This document shows positions 17,562-26,184 of a stretch of DNA of 64,000 nt, one piece after another; within the stretch, counting starts at the first letter, position 1, and each line of letters opens with the position of its first letter. The position numbers were made by a program, and so were the translations under genes. Source of the stretch: Archangium gephyra (GTDB lineage: Bacteria > Myxococcota > Myxococcia > Myxococcales > Myxococcaceae). The stretch lies in assembly GCA_003243425.1 (NCBI GenBank), contig QFQP01000040.1, positions 1-64,000 of the forward strand, read 5' to 3'. The notes under the pieces were generated by a model. The model was given only the letters and a program-made list of their open reading frames with translations, was not told the DNA's origin and did no database searches.

Positions 17562-19107
17562 GCGGTCGCTCTTCGTTTCTCTCGTCGTTCTGGTTTCCGG
17601 TGTCGCTTTCGGCTCGAGCCACCGTGAAGCACCCTTCATTACCAAGAACCCCAAAGTCGACGGCACTGACTTCTATCTTTTCAACAGCTACCAGACGGGC
17701 CGCAGCAACTTCGTGACCGTCATCGCGAACTTCCAGCCGCTGCAGGACGCGTACGGCGGCCCGAACTACTTCTCGATGGATCCCGAAGCGCTCTACGAGA
17801 TCCACATCGACAACACCGGTGACGCGGTCGAAGACCTCACCTTCCAGTTCCGCTTCAACAACACGCTGGCCAACGGCGGCGCCGGCGTGCCGCTGCCCAT
17901 CGGCCTGCCCGACGGCGGCCAGCTGCAGAACGTGGCGATTCCGCTCATCAACGCGGGCCCCATTGGCCAGGCTGACGGCGGGTTCTCGCGCATCGGCGCG
18001 TTGCAGGGCCTGCTCGAGACCTACACCGTGAACGTGGTGCGTGGCCCGCGCCGCACCGGCACCGTGTCGGCGGTCTCGCGCATGGGCGGCGGCACCACCT
18101 TCGAGAAGCCGATGGACAACGTCGGCGCCAAGACCTTCCCCGGCAACAGCTACGCGAACTACGCGCAGTCGTTCATCTACGACGCCACCATTCCCGGCTG
18201 TGCGGTGCCCGCGAAGATCTTCGTGGGTCAGCGCAAGGAGGGCTTCGCGGTCAACCTCGGTACGGTCTTCGACCTCGTGAACGCGCCGGCGGCCGTCATC
18301 ACCGACCCCGGGCTGCGCGGCGCGGTGCCGAACCCCATCGGCAACAAGAACGTCACCACGCTCGCCGTGGAAATCGACAAGAGCTGCCTCACCAACGCGG
18401 CCGGCGGCGACGTCATCGGCGGTTGGTCGACGGCCAGCGTGCGTCAGGCGCGCGTCATCAACCCCACGGCGACCTTCACCACCCCGGCCCGTGAAGGCGG
18501 CGCGTGGACCCAGGTCAGCCGGCTCGGCATGCCGCTGGTCAACGAAGTGGTCATCGGTCTGCCCGACAAGGACAAGTTCAACTCCAGCGAGCCGAAGAAC
18601 GACGTCGCCAACTTCGCGCCGTACGTGACCAACCCCACGTTGCCCAAACTGCTCGAGATTCTCTTCGGCGTGGGCGCCCCGACGGTCTTCCCGCGCACCG
18701 ACCTCATCACCGCGTTCCTCACCGGCGTGCCGGGCGTCAACGCCTTCAACGGCTCCAACGCCAACCCCGCCGTCGCCGAGCAGGTGCGCCTCAACACCGC
18801 GCTGCCGGCCACGCCCGCGGCCATGCAGAACAACCTCGGCGCGCTGCAGTGCTTCTCGGGCCGCACCGCGACGATGGGCCCGGTGCTGAACACCAGCAAC
18901 CCCGGCTGCGACCCCGCGGGCTTCCCCAACGGCCGCCGCCCGGGTGACGACGTGGTCGACATCGCGCTCCGCGTCAGCATGGGCATTCTGCTCAGCGGTG
19001 ACGACGCGCCGGCCGGAGCCATTCCGTTCCACGACGCCGTGCTCCAGGACGCGTCTGATTTCGACGCCGTCTTCCCGTACCTGAAGAACCCGAACCCGGG
19101 CACCTGA
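17560..19107 (+). CDS. secreted DUF4331 protein
   Basis: It starts at ATG 17560 behind a strong AGGGAGG. The 515-residue product has a signal peptide (MRSLFVSLVVLVSGVAFG) and then the DUF4331 hallmark SSHREAPFITKNPKVDGTDFYLFNSYQ, followed by repeated beta-rich segments (FVTVIANFQPLQDAYGGPNY, GFAVNLGTVFDLVN, VTTLAVEIDKS). DUF4331 proteins are exported, of unknown biochemical role, and often sit beside TPR and cytochrome genes, as here. Four genes follow in the same direction with short gaps or overlaps, so it leads an operon. Confidence 0.9.
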   Translation: MRSLFVSLVVLVSGVAFGSSHREAPFITKNPKVDGTDFYLFNSYQTGRSNFVTVIANFQPLQDAYGGPNYFSMDPEALYEIHIDNTGDAVEDLTFQFRFNNTLANGGAGVPLPIGLPDGGQLQNVAIPLINAGPIGQADGGFSRIGALQGLLETYTVNVVRGPRRTGTVSAVSRMGGGTTFEKPMDNVGAKTFPGNSYANYAQSFIYDATIPGCAVPAKIFVGQRKEGFAVNLGTVFDLVNAPAAVITDPGLRGAVPNPIGNKNVTTLAVEIDKSCLTNAAGGDVIGGWSTASVRQARVINPTATFTTPAREGGAWTQVSRLGMPLVNEVVIGLPDKDKFNSSEPKNDVANFAPYVTNPTLPKLLEILFGVGAPTVFPRTDLITAFLTGVPGVNAFNGSNANPAVAEQVRLNTALPATPAAMQNNLGALQCFSGRTATMGPVLNTSNPGCDPAGFPNGRRPGDDVVDIALRVSMGILLSGDDAPAGAIPFHDAVLQDASDFDAVFPYLKNPNPGT

Positions 19108-19114
19108 GGCGCAC

Positions 19115-19591
19115 ATGAAGAACTTCCGCATGGCAGCGGCGGCGTTCGTCATCGCCGCGTCTTCTCTTCAGGGATGCAGTTGTGAACCGCTCGTACCCAA
19201 CCCCGACGGTGGCATGACCGGCGGCGGTGGGGGCTCGGCGACCGGCGGTGGTTCAGCCACCGGCGGCGGTGACGGCATGACCGGCGGCGGCACCGCGACC
19301 GGTGGTGGCACGGGCACCGGTGGCGGCACGGGCACGGGTGGTGGTGACGGCATGACGGGCGGCGGCACCGCGACTGGCGGCGGCTCGGCGACCGGCGGCG
19401 GCACCGCGACCGGTGGTGGCGCGGGCACCGGGGGGGGCTCGCCCACGCAGTTCACCGAGTTCGCGCGTGGCCTCGTCGTCAACGAGACCACGGCCACCGC
19501 GACGCCGCGGCCGTCGGCAGACTTCACCAACCTGCCCGACGACGCGCCCGTCACCTTCTCGCCCGGCTTCTTCGACGGAGGCACGAATTGA
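19115..19591 (+). CDS. Gly/Thr-repeat lipoprotein
   Basis: A 158-residue lipoprotein: MKNFRMAAAAFVIAASSLQGC with Cys about 21, then a long low-complexity region of GGG(S/T)AT and GGGTGT repeats (about 32-110), and a short folded tail (FTEFARGLVVNETTA). The tail resembles peptides that follow DUF4331 proteins. The Gly-rich part is probably a flexible surface spacer. It starts seven bases after the DUF4331 stop, and its own stop overlaps the TTG start of the next gene. Confidence 0.75.
   Translation: MKNFRMAAAAFVIAASSLQGCSCEPLVPNPDGGMTGGGGGSATGGGSATGGGDGMTGGGTATGGGTGTGGGTGTGGGDGMTGGGTATGGGSATGGGTATGGGAGTGGGSPTQFTEFARGLVVNETTATATPRPSADFTNLPDDAPVTFSPGFFDGGTN
19208..19440 (+). repeat. tandem Gly-rich coding repeat
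   Basis: Near-identical 12-18 base units based on ACCGGCGGCGGC occur about 15 times and encode the Gly/Thr/Ser spacer of the lipoprotein. Such tracts change length easily by slippage. Confidence 0.8.
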
Positions 19592-20652
19592 AGCGCACGT
19601 TGTTCCTCGCACTGACCCTGCTGGCGGGCTTCGCGCTCGCCCAGCAGGCGCGTTACCCCGACCTGCAGAAGGCGCAGACGCTGCTCGCGCAGAAGAAGTA
19701 CGACGCGGCGTTGAAGGCGCTCGACGCGGCCGAGAAGAAGGGCGGCCTCGACCGTGAAGCACTGCTGACGCTGCTCGAGAGCCGTGGGCTCGCGCTCGCC
19801 TCGTTGAACAAGCTGGACGACGCCGAGAAGAACTTCCGCTCGGTGTTGGCGCTCGACGGGCGCCGCGACCTGAGCGGCAAGTACCAGGGCAAGGTGAACA
19901 CCGTCATCGCGGCGGCGAAGGACTGGTACGCGAAGAACGGTGGCATCGAGCTGGGCGCGCTCGAGCCCGGCGCCGAGAACGGGCGCGTGAAGCAGATCTC
20001 GCTGTTCGTGAAGAACGATCCGCTCAAGCTCATCACCCACATCCGCTTCTACGTGCGCGCCGACGGCGGCGCGTGGAAGCCGCTCGACACCACGGTGGCC
20101 AACGACGCGGCAGCGGTCGACGTCGATGCTTCGACCATCGAGTGGTGGGCTGCGGCGCTCACCGAGAAGCAGGACCAGTTGATGTTCCTCGCCTCGGCTG
20201 GCCGCCCGGTGAAGCAGACGGCTCCGGCCGCGGCGCCGGTGGCGGTCGCGAAGAACGACGCTCCGAAAGAAGCGGTGCTCACGCCCGAGCCGAAGGTCAC
20301 CCCGGTCGAAGACGTGCGTGAGACCACCACCACCGCCATGTCGCCGGTGCGCGGCGTGGGCATCGGCTTCCTCGTGGCGGGCGCGGTCGCCGCGGGCGTC
20401 GGCACCTACTTCGGCATCTCGGCGAACACCGCGGCCACCAACATTCGCGCCTCGCTGATGAACGGCGGTTACGACCCCAACGCGCTCTACCAGCAGGACC
20501 AGGCGCGCATCACCCAGTCGACCATCGCCAACGCGCTCCTCATCGGCGCGGGTGCGCTGGGCGTGACGGGCCTCATCCTCATCATCGTGGGCAAAGACGT
20601 CGTGGTGTCGCCGAACGCAAACGGCGGCGCGACGGTCAGCGGCCGCTTCTGA
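19588..20652 (+). CDS. exported TPR-type protein with C-terminal membrane helices
   Basis: The start is TTG 19588, supported by CGGAGG six bases upstream and by overlap with the previous stop. The 354-residue product has a signal peptide (MKRTLFLALTLLAGFALAQQ) and two TPR-like helical pairs (about 25-110: AQTLLAQKKYDAALKALDAAE, LASLNKLDDAEKNFRSVLAL). A beta-rich central part, a Pro/Ala linker and two hydrophobic helices (about 255-275 and 312-335) follow. It is probably anchored in the envelope as a scaffold for the neighbouring secreted proteins. No enzyme motif seen. Confidence 0.8.
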   Translation: MKRTLFLALTLLAGFALAQQARYPDLQKAQTLLAQKKYDAALKALDAAEKKGGLDREALLTLLESRGLALASLNKLDDAEKNFRSVLALDGRRDLSGKYQGKVNTVIAAAKDWYAKNGGIELGALEPGAENGRVKQISLFVKNDPLKLITHIRFYVRADGGAWKPLDTTVANDAAAVDVDASTIEWWAAALTEKQDQLMFLASAGRPVKQTAPAAAPVAVAKNDAPKEAVLTPEPKVTPVEDVRETTTTAMSPVRGVGIGFLVAGAVAAGVGTYFGISANTAATNIRASLMNGGYDPNALYQQDQARITQSTIANALLIGAGALGVTGLILIIVGKDVVVSPNANGGATVSGRF

Positions 20653-20672
20653 AGTTCCAGGAAACTCCCTCC

Positions 20673-21152
20673 ATGAATCGATTCATTCTCGTGAGCCTGC
20701 TGGCGCTGGCGGGTTGCGCCACGCAGAGCGCCGCCACCGGCGACGCGAAGACGACGACCAACGCCGGCGCCACCGCGAAGGCCGATGAAGCTCCGAAGGC
20801 GCTGTACGAGCGGCTGGGCGGCAAGCCGGCCCTCGAAGCCGTCATCGACGACTTCCTCGGTCGCGTGGGCGCCGACGAGCGCATCAACAGCGGGTTCGCC
20901 GTCGGCCACCTGCCCCGCCTCCGTCAGCGGCTGATCGAGCTGGTGTGCGCGGCGACGGGCGGGCCGTGCACGTACTCGGGGCGCGACATGGGCACCGCGC
21001 ATGCGGGCATGAAGATCACCCACGAGCAGTTCGACGCGCTCGTCGGACACCTCGTGGCGACGCTCGACAAGTTCAAGGTACCCGAGCGTGAAAAAGGCGA
21101 GCTGCTCGGCCTGCTCGGGCCCATGCGTGGCTCCATCGTGGAGGAAGGATGA
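20673..21152 (+). CDS. lipoprotein carrying a group 1 truncated haemoglobin domain
   Basis: A 159-residue protein: lipoprotein signal (MNRFILVSLLALAGC, Cys 15), an Ala/Thr linker, then a truncated globin (about 43-155). ALYERLGGKPALEAVIDDF is the conserved N-terminal signature and 'AHAGMKITHEQF' includes the proximal haem-ligand His. Most truncated haemoglobins are cytoplasmic; this one is sent out as a lipoprotein. It overlaps the next gene, a YceI/dihaem cytochrome c fusion, by four bases, so the two haem proteins are translationally coupled. Oxygen, NO or electron handling at the envelope is a reasonable inference. Confidence 0.85.
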   Translation: MNRFILVSLLALAGCATQSAATGDAKTTTNAGATAKADEAPKALYERLGGKPALEAVIDDFLGRVGADERINSGFAVGHLPRLRQRLIELVCAATGGPCTYSGRDMGTAHAGMKITHEQFDALVGHLVATLDKFKVPEREKGELLGLLGPMRGSIVEEG

Positions 21153-22495
21153 AGCGCTTCGCACTGCTGGCTCTTCTGGCGTCGACGTCGGCGTTCGCGG
21201 CGAACGACTTGTGGAACCGCTCGCGCGGCATCGTGCGCTTCGTGGTCGAAGGACCGCTCGACGACGTGACCGGTGAATCGCGCACCGTCATCGGCTCCAT
21301 CAACTTCACGCCCGAGAACCCGACGAAACTGAGCGGCGGCATCGGCGTCGACCTCGCCACGTTGCGCACCGGCATCGACCAGCGTGACCGCGACATGCGC
21401 GACGAGTTCTTCCAGGTCGCGCGCTTCCCCAAGGCGTACCTCATCGTCGATTCGCTCGAGAAGCCGTCGGCGGCGACGCTCGCGCCGGGCAGCAGCATCA
21501 CCGGCGAATTGAAGGGCAGCTTCGAGGTGCACGGCGTTCGTCGCTCGGTGCGCGTGCCGGTGACATTGAAGCTCGACGCCGAAGGGAAGCTGCGCGCCAC
21601 CGGCCGCTTCAGCGTGCCGTTCAGCGACTTCGCCATCTCGCGCCCGCAGCGCCTGTTCTTGAAGCTCGGTGACACCGCGAACGTGTGGTTCGACATGGGC
21701 TTCGAGCGCGTGCCCGAGAAGAAGAGCGAAGTGGACCCCGTGGTGGTCGTCGCTCCGACGGTGACCGAGGTGCAGGCCCCGGTCGCGCCTCCGAAGCCGA
21801 AGCCGCCGCGCAAGCCGAAGCCCGCACTCGTCTTCACGTACCTCTTCAAGGGCGACGATGACAAAGCCAGGGGCGAGAAGCTGTTCCACTCGCCGACCAC
21901 CGGTGGCGAAGGCAACAAAATGACCTGCTACCACTGCCACGCGAAGACCAACGAGCGTGACGGCCTGGCGTTGAAGGGTGACGGTCACATTCGCCCCGCG
22001 AACACGCTGTACGACTCGGCGCAGCGCCCGAAGTTCTGGAACGGCTTCGCGCCGACCGTCGGCAAGGCGGCTTCGATTTGCCAGAAGCAGTACATGCTCG
22101 GCGACGGTCTGAGCGAGGAGCAGGACGCGCAGCTGACCGCGTTCCTCACCGCCATCAGCCCCAACACGGCCGCTGAGCTCGACTACCGCACCACGTACCG
22201 CTCGATGGAGCAGCTGCTCTCGGACCCCACCGGCGGCGACGCCGCGAAGGGAAAGAAGAAGGCCGACACGTACTGCATGACGTGCCACCTCGATGGCCGC
22301 GTGGGCCCGGTGTGGGCGCCCGGGTTGTACGAGCCCGACTGGGTGGTGCGCCGCGTGCGCCGTGGCGACGGTCACAAGAACAAGCAGATGCCGAACTTCA
22401 CGTTCACGCGCCTGCCTGACGAAGACCTGCGCGACATCGTGACGTACCTCACGGCACCGTCTTCGGCCGCGCCGATCTTCGAGCGGAAGAAGTAG
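21149..22495 (+). CDS. YceI domain fused to a dihaem c-type cytochrome
   Basis: The 448-residue exported protein (signal MKRFALLALLASTSAFA) has an N-terminal YceI lipocalin-like barrel (about 20-190: GIVRFVVEGPLDDVTG, DMRDEFFQVARFPKA, FEVHGVRRSVRVPV), a Pro/Lys linker (about 205-230), and a C-terminal cytochrome c part with CYHCH near residue 260 and CMTCH near 376. YceI domains bind polyisoprenoids such as quinones. Joining one to two haems suggests quinone-linked electron transfer in the periplasm. It closes the DUF4331 operon. Confidence 0.9.
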   Translation: MKRFALLALLASTSAFAANDLWNRSRGIVRFVVEGPLDDVTGESRTVIGSINFTPENPTKLSGGIGVDLATLRTGIDQRDRDMRDEFFQVARFPKAYLIVDSLEKPSAATLAPGSSITGELKGSFEVHGVRRSVRVPVTLKLDAEGKLRATGRFSVPFSDFAISRPQRLFLKLGDTANVWFDMGFERVPEKKSEVDPVVVVAPTVTEVQAPVAPPKPKPPRKPKPALVFTYLFKGDDDKARGEKLFHSPTTGGEGNKMTCYHCHAKTNERDGLALKGDGHIRPANTLYDSAQRPKFWNGFAPTVGKAASICQKQYMLGDGLSEEQDAQLTAFLTAISPNTAAELDYRTTYRSMEQLLSDPTGGDAAKGKKKADTYCMTCHLDGRVGPVWAPGLYEPDWVVRRVRRGDGHKNKQMPNFTFTRLPDEDLRDIVTYLTAPSSAAPIFERKK

Positions 22496-22714
22496 TGCCT
22501 CCGGAGGAGGGGCACGTCGCGGCGGGACGCCCTCGTCGCGGTTGAATGACGGTGCCCCGGCATTTGAGCACGGACGCACAAACACCTCGGCGCAGGACAT
22601 CGACCTCTGGTTCGAAAGGGGGTCAGCTACGGCATGCGAGAGCAGAAGACGTAACGCATTACCGAATCGCCTCGCGCATGTCGCAGATCGCCGCTCGTCC
22701 ATAGCTCGCGGCCC

Positions 22715-24820
22715 ATGGCCGCCAAGAAGAAGACGACGACGCCCCGCGGTAACACTCCGACGGATCCACGTGCCGAGACGCACCAGGTCGCTGACGGCTC
22801 ACAGCCGCTGCTGACCACGCAGACCGGCACGCCCATTTCGGACAACCAGAACTCGCTCAAGTCGGGGCCGCGCGGGCCCACGCTGCTCGAAGACTTCGTG
22901 CTGCGTGAGAAGATCACCAGCTTCGACCACGAGCGCATCCCCGAGCGCATCGTGCACGCGCGCGGCTCGGGTGCGCACGGCTACTTCCAGCCCACCAAGT
23001 CGCTGGCGAAGTACACGCGGGCGTCGCTGTTTCAAGACCCGAAGAAGAAGACGCCGGTCTTCGTGCGCTTCTCGACGGTGGCGGGCGGCGCGGGCTCGAT
23101 CGACACGCCGCGCGACGTGCGCGGCTTCGCGGTGAAGTTCTACACCGACGAAGGCAACTGGGACCTCGTGGGCAACAACATCCCCGTCTTCTTCATTCAA
23201 GACGCGATGAAGTTCCCCGACCTCGTGCACGCCGTGAAGATGGAGCCCGACCGCGCCTTCCCGCAGGCCGCCTCGGCGCACGACACCTTCTGGGACTTCA
23301 TCTCGCTGATGCCCGAGTCGATGCACATGATCATGTGGGCCATGAGCGACCGCACGATTCCGCGCTCGCTGCGCATGATCGAAGGCTTCGGCGTTCACAC
23401 CTTCAAGCTCGTCAACGCGAAGGGCGACGTCACCTTCGTGAAGTTCCACTGGCGACCGAAGCTCGGCGCGCAGTCGACCACGTGGGACGAAGCGCTCAAG
23501 CTCGCGGGTATGGACCCCGACTTCCACCGGCGGGACCTCTGGAAGGCCATCGACTCCGGCAACTTTCCGCAGTGGGACCTGGCGATTCAGGCCTTCGATC
23601 AAGCCACGGCTGATCAGCTCGACTTCGACGTGCTCGACGCCACCAAGCTGATCCCCGAAGAGGTGATCCCCCTCGAGGTCATCGGCACGCTCACGCTCGA
23701 CCGCAACCCCGACAACTTCTTCGCCGAGACCGAGCAGGTGGCCTTCCACCCCGGCAACCTCGTGCCCGGCATCGACGTGAGCGAAGACCCGCTGCTGCAG
23801 GGTCGCCTGTTCTCGTACGTCGACACGCAGCTCAGCCGGCTCGGCAGCCCGAACTTCAACGAACTCCCGGTCAACGCGCCGAAGTGCCCAATGCACCACT
23901 TCCAGCGTGACGGCCACATGCGCACCACGGTGCCGAAGGGCCGCGTCTCGTACGAACCCAACTCGCTCGACCCCCGCAGCGCGCGCGAGACGCCGTTCCG
24001 CGGCTTCGTGACGCACGCCTCGGGTGACCACGGCCCCAAGACGCGCCTGCGCGCCGAGAGCTTCGCCGACCACTACAGCCAGGCCCGCCAGTTCTTCCGC
24101 TCCATGAGCGAGCCTGAGCAGCGCCACATGATCGGCGCGCTCACCTTCGAGCTCTCGATGGTCGAGACGAAGCACGTGCGGCAACGGGTGCTCGGCCACC
24201 TGGCCAACATCGACCGCGACCTCCTCGCGGGCGTCGAAGCCGGCCTCGGCATGGAAGGCGAAGCGCAGCGGGTCGAGCCCGCCGTGGAGCCGCGCGACCT
24301 GCCCGACTCGCCGTCGTTGAGCATCGTGAAGAAGGCGCGGCCGACGCTGAAGGGCCGCGAAGTCGGCGTGTACGTGACCGACGGCAGCGACGGCGCGCTC
24401 TTTCAGAAGCTGAAGACCGCCATCGAGAACGCAGGCGCGGTGTGCACCGTCATCGCGCCGGTCATCGGCGGCGTCACCTTGAGCAACGGCAAGAAGCTGC
24501 CGGCCGACAAGTTCATTCAGGCCGGCACGTCGGTCTTCTACGACGCCATCGCGCTGCTGCCGTCGGCCGAAGGCGCCGAGAAGCTCGAACAGGAAGCCGC
24601 GGCCATCGACGCCGTGCGCGACGCGTTCGGTCACCTGAAGGTCATCGGCTACGTCGACGTCGCCGAGGGCATGCTCTCGCGCGCCAGCATCGAGCACGAC
24701 GACGGTGTGGTGCTGCTCGACGCGAAGGGCGTCGACACGTTCCTCAAGAAGGCCGGTTCGGTGCGCGTGTTCGACCGCGAACCGAGCCTCCGCGACATCG
24801 AGCGCCAGGCCCGCCAGTGA
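22715..24820 (+). CDS. katE: large-subunit (HPII-type) catalase
   Basis: The 701-residue product matches large clade-2 catalases, which split hydrogen peroxide to water and oxygen. The distal His is in RIVHARGSGAHGYF, the Asn in GNNIPVFFIQD, and the haem-ligating Tyr in RLFSYVDTQLSRLG. After about residue 530 comes the flavodoxin-like C-terminal domain (GREVGVYVTDGSDG) found only in large catalases. A Lys/Thr-rich N-terminal extension precedes the core. The 219 bases upstream hold no gene and only a short CCTCCGGAGG palindrome. Cytoplasmic; stress protection. Confidence 0.95.
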   Translation: MAAKKKTTTPRGNTPTDPRAETHQVADGSQPLLTTQTGTPISDNQNSLKSGPRGPTLLEDFVLREKITSFDHERIPERIVHARGSGAHGYFQPTKSLAKYTRASLFQDPKKKTPVFVRFSTVAGGAGSIDTPRDVRGFAVKFYTDEGNWDLVGNNIPVFFIQDAMKFPDLVHAVKMEPDRAFPQAASAHDTFWDFISLMPESMHMIMWAMSDRTIPRSLRMIEGFGVHTFKLVNAKGDVTFVKFHWRPKLGAQSTTWDEALKLAGMDPDFHRRDLWKAIDSGNFPQWDLAIQAFDQATADQLDFDVLDATKLIPEEVIPLEVIGTLTLDRNPDNFFAETEQVAFHPGNLVPGIDVSEDPLLQGRLFSYVDTQLSRLGSPNFNELPVNAPKCPMHHFQRDGHMRTTVPKGRVSYEPNSLDPRSARETPFRGFVTHASGDHGPKTRLRAESFADHYSQARQFFRSMSEPEQRHMIGALTFELSMVETKHVRQRVLGHLANIDRDLLAGVEAGLGMEGEAQRVEPAVEPRDLPDSPSLSIVKKARPTLKGREVGVYVTDGSDGALFQKLKTAIENAGAVCTVIAPVIGGVTLSNGKKLPADKFIQAGTSVFYDAIALLPSAEGAEKLEQEAAAIDAVRDAFGHLKVIGYVDVAEGMLSRASIEHDDGVVLLDAKGVDTFLKKAGSVRVFDREPSLRDIERQARQ

Positions 24821-24821
24821 T

Positions 24822-24954
24822 TCACGTCGCCGGCGCGTGCTTTTTGCGGCGCAGGAACCACGCGAGTGGTCCCCAGAACACCAGGGCCACGATGAGTGCG
24901 CTGCCGATGAGCTGAAGCACGGCGAGCAGCACGCTCGCCGCACGCGCGTCGTTC
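24822..24954 (-). pseudogene. C-terminal remnant of a membrane (possibly MFS-type) protein
   Basis: Forty-odd residues in one frame end DARAASVLLAVLQLIGSA, then a hydrophobic run and a basic tail (LRRKKHAPAT). This looks like the last transmembrane helix of a transporter, with no start codon or upstream body. It abuts a decayed LysR fragment in another frame. A very small gene starting at an internal GTG is possible but has no ribosome site. Confidence 0.4.
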
Positions 24955-25321
24955 GCCCCGGCGCGTGCAACGCCTCCTGCACTGTGGACGTGTTGGGCAA
25001 CACGCTCTGCTCAGCACGCAGAACCGGCGGTCGCTGCTCAGCGGCTTGAAGACGAACTGGCCCATTCCTGGCACCGACAGCCCCGGCGCCGAGCTCGAGA
25101 CTCCCCTGCGCGAGCGGCTCGATGCTGGCCGCATCGACGGTGCGCACCTCGATGTTCACCCCCGAAGCCTCGCGTCGGAGCTCGTGAATCCAACGGTCGA
25201 GGAAGACCACCTGCGCGTCGTCAGACGCGACGACGCGGAGGGTTCGACTTACGCGCCGCGGCCGTTCGACCAGGCCCTCATCGCCATGGGTGAGAGCATG
25301 GTCGCGCTCGGCGTCGTGCGT
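24955..25321 (-). pseudogene. decayed LysR-family regulator (effector-binding domain remnant)
   Basis: Directly after the symporter stop, one frame reads SRTLRVVASDDAQVVFLDRW, then LRREASGVNIEVRTVDAASI, the usual opening of a LysR substrate-binding domain. The homology then moves to a second frame (LSVPGMGQFVFKPLSSDRRF) and back to the first (RAEQSVLPNTSTVQEALHA). The DNA-binding half is gone and two compensating frameshifts interrupt the rest, so this is a dead gene. Confidence 0.6.
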
Positions 25322-26154
25322 TCACCGCGTTGAACCTTCGCGGCGCGCCACGAACCACCCGAAGGCGCCGGCCGTGAAGAACATGATGAGCGAATACACC
25401 GCCGCGGGGAACGCCATCGCTCCGTTGTTGAGCAGCTGCGGCGAGGTGGCGAACGCGATGGCCAGGGTGCCGTTGTGAACGCCGATCTCCAGGCCGATGG
25501 ACGTCGCCTGTCGCGGCTCGACACGAAAGAGCCGCGGCACGAAGTAGCCGATGCCCATGCTGATGAGGTTGAACGAGAGCGCCGCGAGGCCCACCGCGCG
25601 GAAGTACGTCTCGACGTTGGCGCGCTCGCGAATGAGCGAGACCACGACCAGCAGCAACAGGAACACCGCGCTGACGATGCGCACCGGCTTGTCGAGCCGG
25701 GCTGCGAACGACGGCTGCTTCGCGCGAATGCCCATGCCGATGGCCACCGGAATCAGCACCACCGCGATGACGGTGACGACCTTGGAGAACTGCAGCGGCA
25801 GAGCCTGCTCCGAAGCCATGAAGTGCTCGAGCGAGAGGTTCACGATGAGCGGCAGCGTCACCATCGAGAGCACGCTGTTGATGGCGGTGAGCGTGATGTT
25901 GAGCGCCACGTCACCCTTCGCGAGGTGCGAGAACAGGTTCGCCGCTGCGCCGCCTGGTGAGGCCGCGAGCAGCATCAACCCCACGGCAAGCACCGGCGTG
26001 AGCGAGAACACCTTCGTCAGCGCGAAACACGCGACCGGTAGAATCAGCATCTGACACACGAGGCCGATGCCGACCGCTCTCGGTACTTCACCACGCGCCT
26101 GAAGTCGTCGACCGTGAGCGAGAGCCCGAGGGTGGTGACGGCGCTCTGTTCCAT
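25322..26154 (-). pseudogene. bile acid:sodium symporter-family transporter with a one-base frameshift
   Basis: From ATG 26154 the reading is MEQSAVTTLGLSLTVDDF then RRVVKY, a normal N-terminus. After about 20 codons the homology jumps to another frame that continues PRAVGIGLVCQMLILPVACF through many helices to GWFVARREGSTR at 25322. A missing G in the plus strand near 26081 (a shortened C run on the coding strand) explains the shift. The protein otherwise has the conserved helices (LAASPGGAAANLFSHLA; EIGVHNGTLAI) of the BASS family. It is either a recent pseudogene or an assembly error. Confidence 0.65.
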
Positions 26155-26184
26155 GCGCTGCGAACTGTGCCGCAGTTCGCGCGT

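Noticed and set aside
17206..19152. 648-codon open frame opposite the DUF4331 gene
   Set aside because: It has no start signal or recognisable domain and is antisense to a clear exported protein.
19208..19440. Regularly spaced repeats resembling a CRISPR array
   Set aside because: The units are in frame, encode Gly/Thr/Ser and have no unique spacers.
22496..22714. Possible small gene or RNA before the catalase gene
   Set aside because: I found only a short CCTCCGGAGG palindrome and no coding frame or promoter that stands out.
20924..22783. 619-codon open frame opposite the YceI-cytochrome gene
   Set aside because: It is antisense to a gene with two intact haem motifs and shows only shadow composition.
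22799..25210. Long open frame opposite the catalase gene
   Set aside because: It is mostly the antisense shadow of katE, rich in Arg, His and Val with no domain. Only its first part, before the catalase stop, holds the LysR remnant.
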